DNA of 64,000 nucleotides. Source: Microbacterium sp. AG1240. Its GTDB lineage: Bacteria > Actinomycetota > Actinomycetes > Actinomycetales > Microbacteriaceae. Under the pieces are notes generated by a model that was not told the origin of the DNA, ran no database searches, and worked only from the letters and a program-made list of their open reading frames with translations. The stretch covers positions 1-64,000 of the forward strand of contig NZ_RBXJ01000001.1 in assembly GCF_003635115.1 (NCBI RefSeq). The letters are read 5' to 3'. Of this stretch, positions 1 through 7,892 are shown in pieces. Positions within the stretch are counted from its first letter, which is position 1, and each line of letters begins with the position of its first letter. The position numbers and the translations under genes were made by a program.

Positions 1-845
1 CGTGCCGCGTCGGGGTGGGCGGGCACGTCGCCGTCGACGAGAAGATCGACCATCACGTCGGCGCGGAGTTCGTCGAGAGAGCGTTCTTCGCCGTCCTGGT
101 CGGCGAGGGCGTGTGCGATCGCGGTCGCGCGGTGCTGGATCGCGTGGGCCTTCACGGCGGAGGTATAGAGCATCACCCAGCTCATCCCGTCCTCCCCCGG
201 CTGCACCACCACCCGCCGCTCCCGCACCGCCTCCGCATGCCGCTCACTGAGCGTCGCGGCCCGCACCGTGTCGACCAGCTTCCGCAGCAACCGGCGGAAC
301 GCCCCCAGTGCGTGGGTCGTCGCGAGGTCGACGGCGAGCGGCACCACCTGGTCACGCAGCTCCGGCTCGACCCGATCGACGAGGTCGACGAAAACGTCCG
401 CGTGCCGCTCCGTCGTCCGCGCATGCGACAGGGCGTCGAGCATCACCGGGTACCGGTTCACGAGACCGTCAGCGGTGCCCAGCATCCGTTCCGCGATGTG
501 CTCCGTGACCTGCAAAACCGTCGCGAGCTCGAGCCGCAGGGACCGCATCACGATCTCCGTCGTCGTCCCCCGGAACACCGCCGCCTCCGCCATCGCCTCC
601 CGACGGAGGCCCTCGACCCGCTCGAACCGTTGCGCCGCGAACACCGACATCAACGTCGACACATCCGCCACCGCATCCAACCCATCACGCCCCGCCGCGA
701 CCGGATCGACGTCGACGTCGAACCACTCGTGCTCTTCGAACCAGTCGCGCTCGTCGGGCCACTCCGAGCGATCGGCCTCCGGCTGCGGGGCATCGGCATC
801 GCGCCATGCCTCACCGCCAGCCGGGGTCCCACCGTTCGAGAACAT
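1..845 (-). CDS. DUF222 protein, 3' end cut by window edge
   Basis: Reading the complement from the ATG at 843-845 gives about 281 codons with no stop before the left edge, so the C-terminal part is missing. The product begins MFSNGGTPAGGEAW, has an acidic N-terminal stretch, then a long Arg/Glu-rich helical region with segments such as ALSHARTTERHADVF and LATTHALGAFRRLLRKLVD. This pattern is typical of DUF222 proteins, which in actinobacteria usually carry a C-terminal HNH nuclease domain; that domain would lie outside the window, so the nuclease role is inferred only. DUF222-HNH genes are multicopy in many actinobacterial genomes and have no settled function. No neighbour suggests a partner; the next gene also runs on the minus strand but ends 74 bases before this start. 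Confidence 0.75.
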   Translation of the reverse strand, partial: MFSNGGTPAGGEAWRDADAPQPEADRSEWPDERDWFEEHEWFDVDVDPVAAGRDGLDAVADVSTLMSVFAAQRFERVEGLRREAMAEAAVFRGTTTEIVMRSLRLELATVLQVTEHIAERMLGTADGLVNRYPVMLDALSHARTTERHADVFVDLVDRVEPELRDQVVPLAVDLATTHALGAFRRLLRKLVDTVRAATLSERHAEAVRERRVVVQPGEDGMSWVMLYTSAVKAHAIQHRATAIAHALADQDGEERSLDELRADVMVDLLVDGDVPAHPDAA

Positions 846-919
846 GCTTACATTCTAGAACAAAGGTACGACACCCGCCCGGGAAGCAGGCGCCTGTGGA
901 AAACCCCGCAGCGGGCGAC

Positions 920-1765
920 TCAGCCGAAGATCATCGGCCGATCGTCGTCGTCCTCCGCCGAGGTCAGATCGAGGTCGACGACCACGGGTACGTGATCGCT
1001 CGGCACCTCGCCCTTGCGCTCATTGCGGTGGATCTCGGCGCCGCGCACGGCGTCGGCGAACGTGTGGGAGCCGAGGATGAAGTCGATGCGCAGCCCCTCG
1101 TTGCGGGGGAAAGCCAGCTGCTTGTAGTCCCAGTACGTGAAGCCTGTCGGAACGAGCGGGCGAACGACATCGGTGAGGCCGGCCGACTCCAGGGCGGCGA
1201 AGGCCGCCCGCTCGGGCGGCGAGACGTGGGTGGTCTTTCCGACGACAACACCGGGCGCGCCGTTGTCGGCATCGGTCGGGGCGATGTTGAAGTCACCGGT
1301 GAGGGCGAGCGCCAGATCGGGCGTCTGCGCCAGCGTCGAGGCGGCGTACTCCTGCAGCGCGCTCAGCCAGTCGAGCTTGTAGATGTAGTGCGGGTCGTCG
1401 AGCGCCCGCCCGTTCGGCACGTAGAGGCTCCAGACCTTGACCCCGCCGATCGTCGCGCCGATCGCACGCGCTTCCTGCGGAGCATCCGGACCCTCGTGCC
1501 CCTTGGCGAAACCGGGCATCCCCGGGAACCCGATCTCGACGTCGGTGATCGGCTCACGGCTCGCGATCGCGACGCCGTTCCACTGGTTCAGGCCGTGGGC
1601 GACGACGTGGTAGCCGGCATCCTCGAACTGCGCGTAGGGGAACTGCTCGTTCTTGCACTTGATCTCCTGCATGGCCAGCACGTCGATGTGCTCGCGCACG
1701 GCGAACTCGACGGTGCGGGTCACGCGGGCGCGGATCGAGTTGACGTTCCAGGTGGCCAGGCGCAT
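920..1765 (-). CDS. xth: exodeoxyribonuclease III
   Basis: 281 residues beginning MRLATWNVNSIRAR. This is the EEP-fold AP endonuclease / 3'-5' exonuclease of base excision repair. Visible family motifs in order: the metal-binding Glu in LAMQEIKC, NGVAIAS, the Asp/Asn pair in LTGDFNIAP, and the C-terminal catalytic SDHVPVVVD. Length fits the family (about 260-290). An upstream in-frame ATG would add 34 Arg-rich residues with no homology to the family, so the start at 1765 is chosen because the conserved N-terminal strand begins there. It is divergent from pyrE, with a short palindromic repeat pair between them. Confidence 0.93.
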   Translation of the reverse strand: MRLATWNVNSIRARVTRTVEFAVREHIDVLAMQEIKCKNEQFPYAQFEDAGYHVVAHGLNQWNGVAIASREPITDVEIGFPGMPGFAKGHEGPDAPQEARAIGATIGGVKVWSLYVPNGRALDDPHYIYKLDWLSALQEYAASTLAQTPDLALALTGDFNIAPTDADNGAPGVVVGKTTHVSPPERAAFAALESAGLTDVVRPLVPTGFTYWDYKQLAFPRNEGLRIDFILGSHTFADAVRGAEIHRNERKGEVPSDHVPVVVDLDLTSAEDDDDRPMIFG

Positions 1766-1802
1766 GCTTTCCAGCCTACGACCGCGGCCACGTCGGCCCC
1801 GC

Positions 1803-1870
1803 CGAGAGTGCCGCTTTCGGCCAGAGGTGCGCGAAGAAGGGGGCGCGGTCGGCGGTTTCGGGCACACTCG
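1803..1870. repeat. pair of CGAGWGTGCC repeat units
   Basis: The intergenic space between xth and pyrE holds two inverted, imperfect copies of a unit of about 20 bases, at 1803-1822 (begins CGAGAGTGCC) and 1849-1870 (its complement begins CGAGTGTGCC). The same unit recurs as a near-perfect inverted pair at 57906-57973. It probably forms a hairpin in RNA or cruciform DNA. The function is unknown. Confidence 0.55.
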
Positions 1871-1899
1871 ACGGATGCTGCGGGCTCTAGGCTCGGAGC

Positions 1900-2493
1900 A
1901 TGACCGTCGCCTCCACGCCCGAGCTCGAAGCCGACCGCCAGGCTCTGATCGCCCTGATCGGGGAGGAGGCCGTCTTCCACGGCGACTTCACCCTCTCGAG
2001 CGGCAAGAAGGCGACGTACTACGTCGACATGCGCAAGCTCACGCTCGATCACCGCGCGGCTCCCGCGATCGGGCGCATCATGCTCGACCTCATGCGTCAG
2101 GGGCTCGGCGAGACCTGGAGCGACATCTCGGCGGTCGGCGGACTCACCCTGGGGGCCGACCCGATCGCCAACGCGGTGCTGCACGAGTCCGCCCGCGCCG
2201 GCGACCCGGTCGACGCGTTCGTCGTGCGCAAGGAGCCCAAAGACCACGGCCGAGGCCGTCAGATCGAGGGCGCGGAGGTCGCCGGTGCGCGCGTGATCGT
2301 CGTCGAAGACACCTCGACCACCGGGCAGTCGGCGCTGAAGGCGGTCGAGGCGCTCCGCAAAGAGGGCGCCGAGGTTCTGGCCGTCGCGGTGATCGTCGAC
2401 CGCAAGACCGGCGCGCAGGCCGCGGTCGAGGCGGCCGGTCTGACGTGGCTCGCCGCGATCGACCTCGACGACCTCGGGCTCGCCCCGCAATAG
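1900..2493 (+). CDS. pyrE: orotate phosphoribosyltransferase
   Basis: 197 residues. Converts orotate and PRPP to orotidine 5'-phosphate in pyrimidine synthesis. The type I PRTase PRPP loop is present as VVEDTSTTGQS (about residues 134-144), preceded by the catalytic Lys/flexible loop region FVVRKEPKDHGRG (about 107-119) and the N-terminal substrate segment TLSSGKKATYYVDMRKL. Length is normal. The gene stands alone, divergent from xth and convergent with a tiny membrane-protein gene whose stop is 3 bases away. Confidence 0.94.
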   Translation: MTVASTPELEADRQALIALIGEEAVFHGDFTLSSGKKATYYVDMRKLTLDHRAAPAIGRIMLDLMRQGLGETWSDISAVGGLTLGADPIANAVLHESARAGDPVDAFVVRKEPKDHGRGRQIEGAEVAGARVIVVEDTSTTGQSALKAVEALRKEGAEVLAVAVIVDRKTGAQAAVEAAGLTWLAAIDLDDLGLAPQ

Positions 2494-2496
2494 GGG

Positions 2497-2607
2497 TCAG
2501 TCGTCGTCGCGGTCGCGGCGCGAGCGCACCCACTGCACGACGAACACCACCAGCGTCGTCGCGAGGATCACGAACGAGACGAGCAGGATCGCGGTGCGGT
2601 CGTCCAT
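2497..2607 (-). CDS. 36-residue membrane protein
   Basis: A short gene whose ATG overlaps the TGA of the upstream YdeI-like gene by one base (TGATG), so translation is probably coupled. The product starts MDDRTAILLV and has one hydrophobic helix (about residues 6-25) followed by a charged tail, RSRRDRDDD. This fits a single-pass inner-membrane miniprotein with its charged tail in the cytoplasm. I recognise no family. Evidence that it is real rests on the coupling, the clean transmembrane/charged layout, and its fit in the space before pyrE's end. Confidence 0.6.
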   Translation of the reverse strand: MDDRTAILLVSFVILATTLVVFVVQWVRSRRDRDDD

Positions 2608-3179
2608 CAGGGCCTCTTTCCTTGCGCCGCGTCGGCGACGATCCGTGCGATGCGCGCGGCGCGGGTCTCGGGCCGCTTCGCCATGGCGATCTGGGTGAGC
2701 CCGAACTTCTTCGTCGAAGACGGAAACGCGTTCCACCGGGTGCGCGCTTCGGGGTTCGCGTCGAGCGCCGCGGTCAACTCCGGTGGCTCGATACCGGCTT
2801 CGGGTCCGTCAAGCATCTCCCACGCGCCGTTGCGCTTGGCCGTCTCGATGGCGCGCACTCCGGCGGGCTGCAGGAGGCCCTCGGCCTCGAGGCGAGCGAT
2901 GCGCGCCTTGTTCGTGGCGGCCCACCCGCTCGAGGGGCGACGTGGCGCGAACCAGAGCCCCGACGTCTCTTCGTCGAAGACGCGCACCGGGCCGTCCACC
3001 CATCCGAAGCACAGCGCGTGCAGGATCGCGTCTTCGTAGGCCACATGGCGGTCAGCGAAACCCGACCGTCCTCGAACCAGCCAGGCCCCCCGCGAGCTCT
3101 CGTGATGGAGGGCGAGCCATGCGCGCCACGCGTCGCCGTCCGCGGCGACCACGCGCTCTCCGTCGTCGAGTGCCCCCAT
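2607..3179 (-). CDS. YdeI/OmpD-associated family protein
   Basis: 190 residues from an ATG at 3177-3179 that overlaps the stop of the HAD phosphatase gene by one base. The product has the typical features of the YdeI/OmdA family: an N-terminal helical/strand region ending WLVRGRSGFADRHVAYEDA, the signature FGWVDGPVRVFDEE, then SGLWFAPRRPSSGWAATNKAR, and a C-terminal segment NAFPSSTKKFGLTQIAMAKRPET. Members are small cytoplasmic proteins, some linked to bacteriocin or peptide protection; the biochemical role is unknown. It is the middle gene of a three-gene unit (HAD phosphatase, this, miniprotein). Confidence 0.8.
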   Translation of the reverse strand: MGALDDGERVVAADGDAWRAWLALHHESSRGAWLVRGRSGFADRHVAYEDAILHALCFGWVDGPVRVFDEETSGLWFAPRRPSSGWAATNKARIARLEAEGLLQPAGVRAIETAKRNGAWEMLDGPEAGIEPPELTAALDANPEARTRWNAFPSSTKKFGLTQIAMAKRPETRAARIARIVADAAQGKRP

Positions 3180-4003
3180 CAGAGTCCGTCCGGAAGCTCC
3201 GACTCGCTCAGTTCGATCTCGATCGGCTCCGACCGCACCAGGTCGGCGACCGAGCCGAGGATCTCGTCGGGTCGGAAGGGGTAGCGGTCGATCTCGGCCT
3301 GGTCGCTGATGCCGGTGAGCACGAGCACCGTGTGCAGTCCCGCCTCGATGCCGGCGACGACGTCGGTGTCCATGCGGTCGCCGATCATGCCCGTGTTCTC
3401 GGAGTGCGCACCGATGCGGTTCAGCGCCGAGCGGAACATCATCGGGTTCGGCTTGCCGACGACGTAGGGCTCCTTGCCGATGGCCTTCGTGATCAGCGCG
3501 GAGATCGCACCGGTCGCGGGCAGGACCCCCTCGGTCGACGGGCCGGTCGCGTCGGGGTTCGTCGCGATGAAGCGGGCGCCGGCGCCGATGAAGCGGATCG
3601 CCTTCGTGATCGCCTCGAACGAGTAGTTGCGCGTCTCGCCGACGACGACGTAGTCGGGGTCGGTCTCGGTCATGATGAAGCCGGCCTCGTGCAGCGCGGT
3701 GGTCAGGCCGACCTCGCCGATCACGAACGCCGTGCCGCCGGGTTTCTGCGACTTCAGGAAGTCGGCGGTCGCGAGGGCGGAGGTCCAGATGGATGCTTCG
3801 GGCACCTCGAGCCCCGACGCTCGCAGCCGGGCGCTCAGGTCGCGGGGCGTGTAGATCGAGTTGTTCGTGAGCACGAGGAAGGGGGTCCCCTCTTCGCGCC
3901 ACTGCGCGAGAAGGTCGGCCGCCCCCGGAATGGGCACGTTCTCATGCACGAGCACGCCGTCCATATCGGTCAGCCAGCACTCGATGTCGCCCCGGGTCCG
4001 CAT
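3179..4003 (-). CDS. HAD-IIA family sugar-phosphatase-like hydrolase
   Basis: 274 residues, NagD-like. The three HAD motifs are clear: DMDGVLVHE near the N terminus with the two catalytic Asp residues, VLTNNS, and KPNPMMF followed by MIGDRMDTDVVAGIEAG. The cap between motifs II and III is of the IIA type. The family dephosphorylates nucleotides or sugar phosphates in the cytoplasm; the substrate here cannot be read from sequence. It leads the unit with the YdeI-like gene and the miniprotein. Confidence 0.88.
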   Translation of the reverse strand: MRTRGDIECWLTDMDGVLVHENVPIPGAADLLAQWREEGTPFLVLTNNSIYTPRDLSARLRASGLEVPEASIWTSALATADFLKSQKPGGTAFVIGEVGLTTALHEAGFIMTETDPDYVVVGETRNYSFEAITKAIRFIGAGARFIATNPDATGPSTEGVLPATGAISALITKAIGKEPYVVGKPNPMMFRSALNRIGAHSENTGMIGDRMDTDVVAGIEAGLHTVLVLTGISDQAEIDRYPFRPDEILGSVADLVRSEPIEIELSESELPDGL

Positions 4004-4114
4004 GGGCTCAGCCTAGACCCCGGGCTCAGCCACCGCAGGGTGGGTTCCCTACCAGTTCCATGCCGTCGGCGACATACCTCGATCGCGGCCGTCCACGCCG
4101 ATATCGTCGACGGT

Positions 4115-5062
4115 GTGACGCGAGCGGAGTGGAACCCTCGACAGCTTCCCGACCTGACGGGACGCACGTTCGCGGTGACCGGCGCGACCCGGGGGCTCGG
4201 GTTCTTCGCCTGCGAGCAGCTCGCGCGCGCGGGGGCCCACGTCGTGCTCACCGGGCGCCACCCGAACCGGCTCGTCACCGCGCGCGCCGCGCTCGTGCGT
4301 CGGGTGCCCGACGCATCGGTCGAGACCCTCCTCCTCGACACCAGCAAACTCGGGTCGGTGCGGGCCGCCGCCGCGACACTGCGCGCCCGCGGGGCCCTCG
4401 ACGGCCTGCTGCTTAACGCCGGTGTGGTGCACCCGCCGAAGACCCGCGAGACGGTCGACGGTAACGAGCTGATCCTCGCGACGAACGTGCTCGGACACTT
4501 CGCGCTCGCCGGGGAGCTGCTGCAGCCCCTGGCGGCGGCGCGGGGACGCATGGTCTGGGTGGGCAGCATGTCGACCTCGATGTGGAACTACGACCCCGTC
4601 GACCCGCAACTGACCACCGGGTACACGCCGTGGCGGGCGTACGTGCAGTCGAAGGTGGCGACGACCGCGCTCGCCTTCGAGTCCGACCGGCGGCTGCGCG
4701 CGACGGGCGTGCCGGTGAGGAGCCTCGTCGCCCACCCCGGTTATTCGCTGAGCGGCCGCACCGCCGGCATCCGCGACGTCAACGAGCCCACTCGCGCGAA
4801 GCGCTTCCTCGCCAACCTGCAGGCGCCGCTCACGCAGTCGAAGGAGGAGGGCGCGTGGCCGCTCGTGCGCGCGCTCGTCGACGCCGGCGCCGAGGGAGGG
4901 TCGTACTGGGGCCCGGCTCAGATCACGCGAGGAGCCCCGCGTCCCGCCACGGCGCCGGCCCTCACGCGCGACCCCGCCGTGGGCGAGCGTCTCTGGGCCG
5001 TGAGCGAAGAGGCGACCGGCGTGCGGTGGCCGTTCGCGAAAGCCGCGCGCGCGGCGCGGTGA
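4115..5062 (+). CDS. SDR family oxidoreductase
   Basis: 315 residues from a GTG at 4115. Rossmann fold with VTGATRGLGFFA for NAD(P), NAG in LLLNAGVV, a serine in WVGSMS, and the catalytic Tyr-x3-Lys as AYVQSK. The layout resembles retinol-dehydrogenase-like or light-dependent protochlorophyllide-reductase-like SDRs common in actinobacteria. The substrate is unknown. Longer upstream reading is open but has no SDR homology, so the start just before the conserved N-terminal strand was chosen. Convergent with mntR, leaving 3 bases between stops. Confidence 0.85.
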   Translation: MTRAEWNPRQLPDLTGRTFAVTGATRGLGFFACEQLARAGAHVVLTGRHPNRLVTARAALVRRVPDASVETLLLDTSKLGSVRAAAATLRARGALDGLLLNAGVVHPPKTRETVDGNELILATNVLGHFALAGELLQPLAAARGRMVWVGSMSTSMWNYDPVDPQLTTGYTPWRAYVQSKVATTALAFESDRRLRATGVPVRSLVAHPGYSLSGRTAGIRDVNEPTRAKRFLANLQAPLTQSKEEGAWPLVRALVDAGAEGGSYWGPAQITRGAPRPATAPALTRDPAVGERLWAVSEEATGVRWPFAKAARAAR

Positions 5063-5065
5063 CCG

Positions 5066-5716
5066 TCAGTCGGCGTCGCCCGTTCGACTGAGCCACACCG
5101 CATCCGCCGCGCCGTCGGGCAGCGCGACCCGCGCAGCATCCACTCGCACCGAGGTCGCATCCTCGACCTCGAGCTCGACGTCGACGTCGATGCCCACGTC
5201 GACCAGCGCGCGCAGCAGTGCGGAGTCGCGGTCGCTGACCCGCAGTACGCGCCCCCGGTGACCGGGTTGCGCGTCGGCGAGCAGCACGAACGGCTCGCGG
5301 TGCACGGCGCCGTCCGCGTCGGGGATCGCGTCGCCGTGGGGATCGAAGCGGGGATGCCCGAGGCGTTCGTCGATCCGCTCCAGCAGCCGGTCGCTGAGCG
5401 AGTGCTCGAGCACGTCGGCCTCGTCGTGCACTTCGTCCCACGAGTAGCCGAAGTCGCGCACGAGCCAGGTCTCGATGAGGCGGTGGCGGCGGATGACGGC
5501 GGCCGCACGGCGCTCGCCGAGATCGGTGAGCGAGACCGGGCCGTAGGGGCGATGGGTGACGAGGTCGAGGGCGGCGAGCTTCTTGACCATCTCCGTGACG
5601 CTCGAGGGCGCGAGCCCCAGCACGGCCGCGAGTTGCGACGGGGTGATGCGACTGTCTTGCCACTCGGTGTGGTGGTAGATCGTCTTCAGATAGTCGTCGA
5701 CGGCAGGGGAAGCCAC
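5066..5716 (-). CDS. mntR: DtxR/MntR family metal-dependent repressor
   Basis: 216 residues. N-terminal winged helix (ITPSQLAAVLGLAPSSVTEMVKK), then the dimerisation/metal domain with HDEADVLEHSLSD, where the position that is Cys in iron-sensing DtxR is Asp, as expected for a manganese sensor. A C-terminal SH3/FeoA-like domain follows. It lies 9 bases downstream of mntH, on the same strand, so it is probably co-transcribed and represses the operon when Mn(II) is plentiful. Two identical-format palindromes at the mntH start are the likely operator. Confidence 0.88.
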   Translation of the reverse strand: MASPAVDDYLKTIYHHTEWQDSRITPSQLAAVLGLAPSSVTEMVKKLAALDLVTHRPYGPVSLTDLGERRAAAVIRRHRLIETWLVRDFGYSWDEVHDEADVLEHSLSDRLLERIDERLGHPRFDPHGDAIPDADGAVHREPFVLLADAQPGHRGRVLRVSDRDSALLRALVDVGIDVDVELEVEDATSVRVDAARVALPDGAADAVWLSRTGDAD

Positions 5717-5725
5717 GCGAACAGG

Positions 5726-7057
5726 CTAACCGCCCGTCAGCACCAGCCAGAGCAGCAGGCCGTTCAGGGCGATGAGGAACACGGATGCGGCGACCCCGGC
5801 CGCCGTCGTGATGAAGCGGTTGCGGAACCGCCCCAGCACCTCGCGTTTCGCGGTCAGGGCGACGAGCGGGATCAGCGCGAACGGGATGCCGAACGACAGC
5901 ACGACCTGGCTCAGGACGAGGGCGAGGGTGGGGTCGACGCCGAGGCCGAGGATGACCAGGGCCGGGGCGAGCGTGACCAGACGCCGCGCGAGCAGCGGCA
6001 CCCGGATGCGCAGCAGGCCGTGCATGATCTCGGCGCCCGCGTAGGCCCCGACGGAGGTCGACGCGAGGCCGCTCGCGAGCAGACCGACCGCGAAGAGGGT
6101 GGCCACGAGTGGCCCGATGCCGTCGCGGAGGGCGCCGTAGGCCCCCTCGAGCGTGTCGGTGCCCGGCACGCCGGCGAGATTCGCGGCCGCCAGCAGCAGG
6201 ATCGCGAGGTTGACGGTTCCGGCGATGGCGAGGGCGATCGTGACGTCCCACCGCGTGGCGCGGAGCAGCCGGGCGGTCCCGATGCCCCGAGCCTTCTCGA
6301 GGCCGTCGCGCGCGGTCTTGCGCTCGCGCTCGGTCGGGGTGCCCGCCCGCCTCGCGTCGGCGGCGCCCGCCGGATCGAAACGATCACGGGCGAGCGCGGA
6401 GTGGGCGTAGATCGCGTGGGGCATGATCGTGGCGCCGAGGATGGATGCGGCGAGCAGCACCGACTGCGAGTCCTCGAACCGGGGCACGAGACCCCCGACG
6501 ACACCGGCGGGGTCGGGCGGGGCGATGAAGACGCCGAACATGAAGCCGATGGCGATGATGGCCAGGAGTCCGACGATCACGACTTCGAAGGGGCGCGCAC
6601 CTCGCCGCGACTGCACGACCAGCAACGCCATCGAGACCGCGCCGGTGATGACCCCGCCCCACAGGAGCGGCACGCCGAACAGCAGGTTCAGGGCGACCGC
6701 GCCGCCGATGACCTCGGCGATGTCGGTCGCCATCGCCACCAGTTCGGCCTGCAGCCAGTACGCGCGCCGCACCCACGGGCGACGGATCCTGTGGCCCAGC
6801 GCCTCGGGCAGGCTCTCGCCCGTGACGATGCCGAGTTTGGCCGAGAGGTACTGGATGAGCCAGGCCATGACGTTGCCGAGCACGACGACCCAGACGAGCA
6901 GGTAGCCGAAGACGGCGCCCGCGGTCATGTTGCTCGCGACGTTGCCCGGGTCGAGGTAGGCGACCCCCGCGACGAGGGCGGGGCCGATCAGCCACGCGGC
7001 GCGCGGGGGCCGGGTGGTGCGGGGAGCTCGCGCCAGTGCGACATCGCTTTTCGGCAT
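5726..7057 (-). CDS. mntH: Nramp family manganese/divalent metal transporter
   Basis: 443 residues, about 11 membrane helices. The Nramp signature DPGN is in helix 1 (VAYLDPGNVASNM) and the helix-6 MPH motif in TIMPHAIYAHSAL; both line the metal site. Proton-driven import of Mn(II), possibly Fe(II), across the cytoplasmic membrane. The start ATG lies inside a TTTCGG-N4-CCGAAA palindrome and a -10-like TAAGGT ends 7 bases before it, so the transcript is probably leaderless. Its partner mntR follows at once. Confidence 0.92.
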   Translation of the reverse strand: MPKSDVALARAPRTTRPPRAAWLIGPALVAGVAYLDPGNVASNMTAGAVFGYLLVWVVVLGNVMAWLIQYLSAKLGIVTGESLPEALGHRIRRPWVRRAYWLQAELVAMATDIAEVIGGAVALNLLFGVPLLWGGVITGAVSMALLVVQSRRGARPFEVVIVGLLAIIAIGFMFGVFIAPPDPAGVVGGLVPRFEDSQSVLLAASILGATIMPHAIYAHSALARDRFDPAGAADARRAGTPTERERKTARDGLEKARGIGTARLLRATRWDVTIALAIAGTVNLAILLLAAANLAGVPGTDTLEGAYGALRDGIGPLVATLFAVGLLASGLASTSVGAYAGAEIMHGLLRIRVPLLARRLVTLAPALVILGLGVDPTLALVLSQVVLSFGIPFALIPLVALTAKREVLGRFRNRFITTAAGVAASVFLIALNGLLLWLVLTGG

Positions 7058-7091
7058 ACCGAAACCTTAGCCATATTTCGGTCCACCGAAA
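7049..7091 (-). promoter_or_regulatory. twin MntR-type operators over leaderless mntH promoter
   Basis: Two perfect palindromes of the same form, TTTCGG-N4-CCGAAA, lie at 7049-7064 and 7076-7091, with centres 27 bp apart. Read on the minus strand, the first covers the mntH ATG and the end of a -10-like TAAGGT (7069-7064); the second covers the -35 zone. Occupation of either would block transcription. MntR as the binder is inferred from the operon. Confidence 0.7.
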
Positions 7092-7159
7092 ACACCGCGT
7101 GCGGCGCCGCATCCGCTCTTCGGCGACTCCACCGGCCGCTCGCCGCCGTCGTGCGAGAA

Positions 7160-7228
7160 GAATGCGCCAGATTCCGGCGACCGACGCTACGAATCGATGG
7201 GGTCGGTCGCAGGAATGCGCCACATTCC
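7160..7228. repeat. inverted pair of GAATG-ATTCC repeat units
   Basis: Between the divergent mntH and trmH genes lie two units in inverted orientation: 7160-7185 (GAATGCGCCAGATTCC then GCGACCGAC) and 7202-7228 (GTCGGTCGC then GGAATGCGCCACATTCC). Each unit has its own inner dyad (GGAATG/CATTCC) and the two can pair with each other. A third unit occurs at 18953-18979 with 25 of 27 bases matching the second. The role is unknown. Confidence 0.7.
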
Positions 7229-7258
7229 GGCAGAGGCGAGCGCGGGTAGCCTGAGGCG

Positions 7259-7891
7259 GTGGATGCTGACGGCCTGACCGAACCCGAGGCCGAGGTCGCG
7301 CACGGGGTGGGGCCGTGGCAGGGCGAGTGGCCCGACGATCCGCGGTACGACCCGGAGCTGCTCGCGAAGGGCGACCGGCGCAACGTCGTCGACGAGTTCC
7401 GCTACTGGACGATGGCGGCCATCGTCGCCCATCTCGACGAGCGGCGCCACCCGTTCCACGTCGCGATCGAGAACTGGCAGCACGACCTCAACATCGGGTC
7501 GATCGTGCGCAGTGCCAACGCGTTCCTCGCCGCGGAGGTGCACATCATCGGCAAGCGTCGGTGGAACCGCCGTGGCGCGATGGTGACCGACCGGTACCAG
7601 CACGTGCGCCACCACGAAGACGTCGCGACGTTCGTCGCCTGGGCCGAAGCCGCCTCGCTGCCGGTCATCGCGGTCGACAACGTCGACGGCTCGGTTCCGG
7701 TCGACCGCGCCGAGCTCCCCGAGGCCTGCGTGCTGCTGTTCGGTCAAGAGGGGCCCGGGCTCTCTCCCGAGGCGGTCGCCGCCGCATCCGGCGTCGTCGA
7801 GATCACCCAGTACGGGTCGACGCGGTCTCTCAACGCCTCGGCCGCCGCGGCGGTCGTGATGTACGAGTGGAGCCGCCGCTGGGCGCAGTAG
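7259..7891 (+). CDS. TrmH/SpoU family RNA methyltransferase
   Basis: 210 residues from a GTG at 7259. The three SPOUT motifs are visible: NIGSIVRSANAF (motif 1), VLLFGQEGPGLS (motif 2) and STRSLNASAAAAVVMYEW (motif 3), which form the trefoil knot and bind SAM. The family 2'-O-methylates ribose in tRNA or rRNA; the target nucleoside cannot be assigned. A TAGCCT -10-like box ends 7 bases before the GTG, consistent with a leaderless transcript and supporting this start. Convergent with the MATE gene, one base apart. Confidence 0.88.
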   Translation: MDADGLTEPEAEVAHGVGPWQGEWPDDPRYDPELLAKGDRRNVVDEFRYWTMAAIVAHLDERRHPFHVAIENWQHDLNIGSIVRSANAFLAAEVHIIGKRRWNRRGAMVTDRYQHVRHHEDVATFVAWAEAASLPVIAVDNVDGSVPVDRAELPEACVLLFGQEGPGLSPEAVAAASGVVEITQYGSTRSLNASAAAAVVMYEWSRRWAQ

Positions 7892-7892
7892 G

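Noticed and set aside
15..995. A 326-codon plus-strand frame over the left edge
   Set aside because: It lies opposite the DUF222 reading and runs into xth; its His/Arg/Pro-rich product has no recognisable domain.
2607..3902. A 431-codon frame joining the YdeI-like protein with an Arg-rich N terminus
   Set aside because: Only the last 190 residues are YdeI-like; the rest is a shadow of the HAD gene. The TGATG overlap at 3179 supports a separate start.
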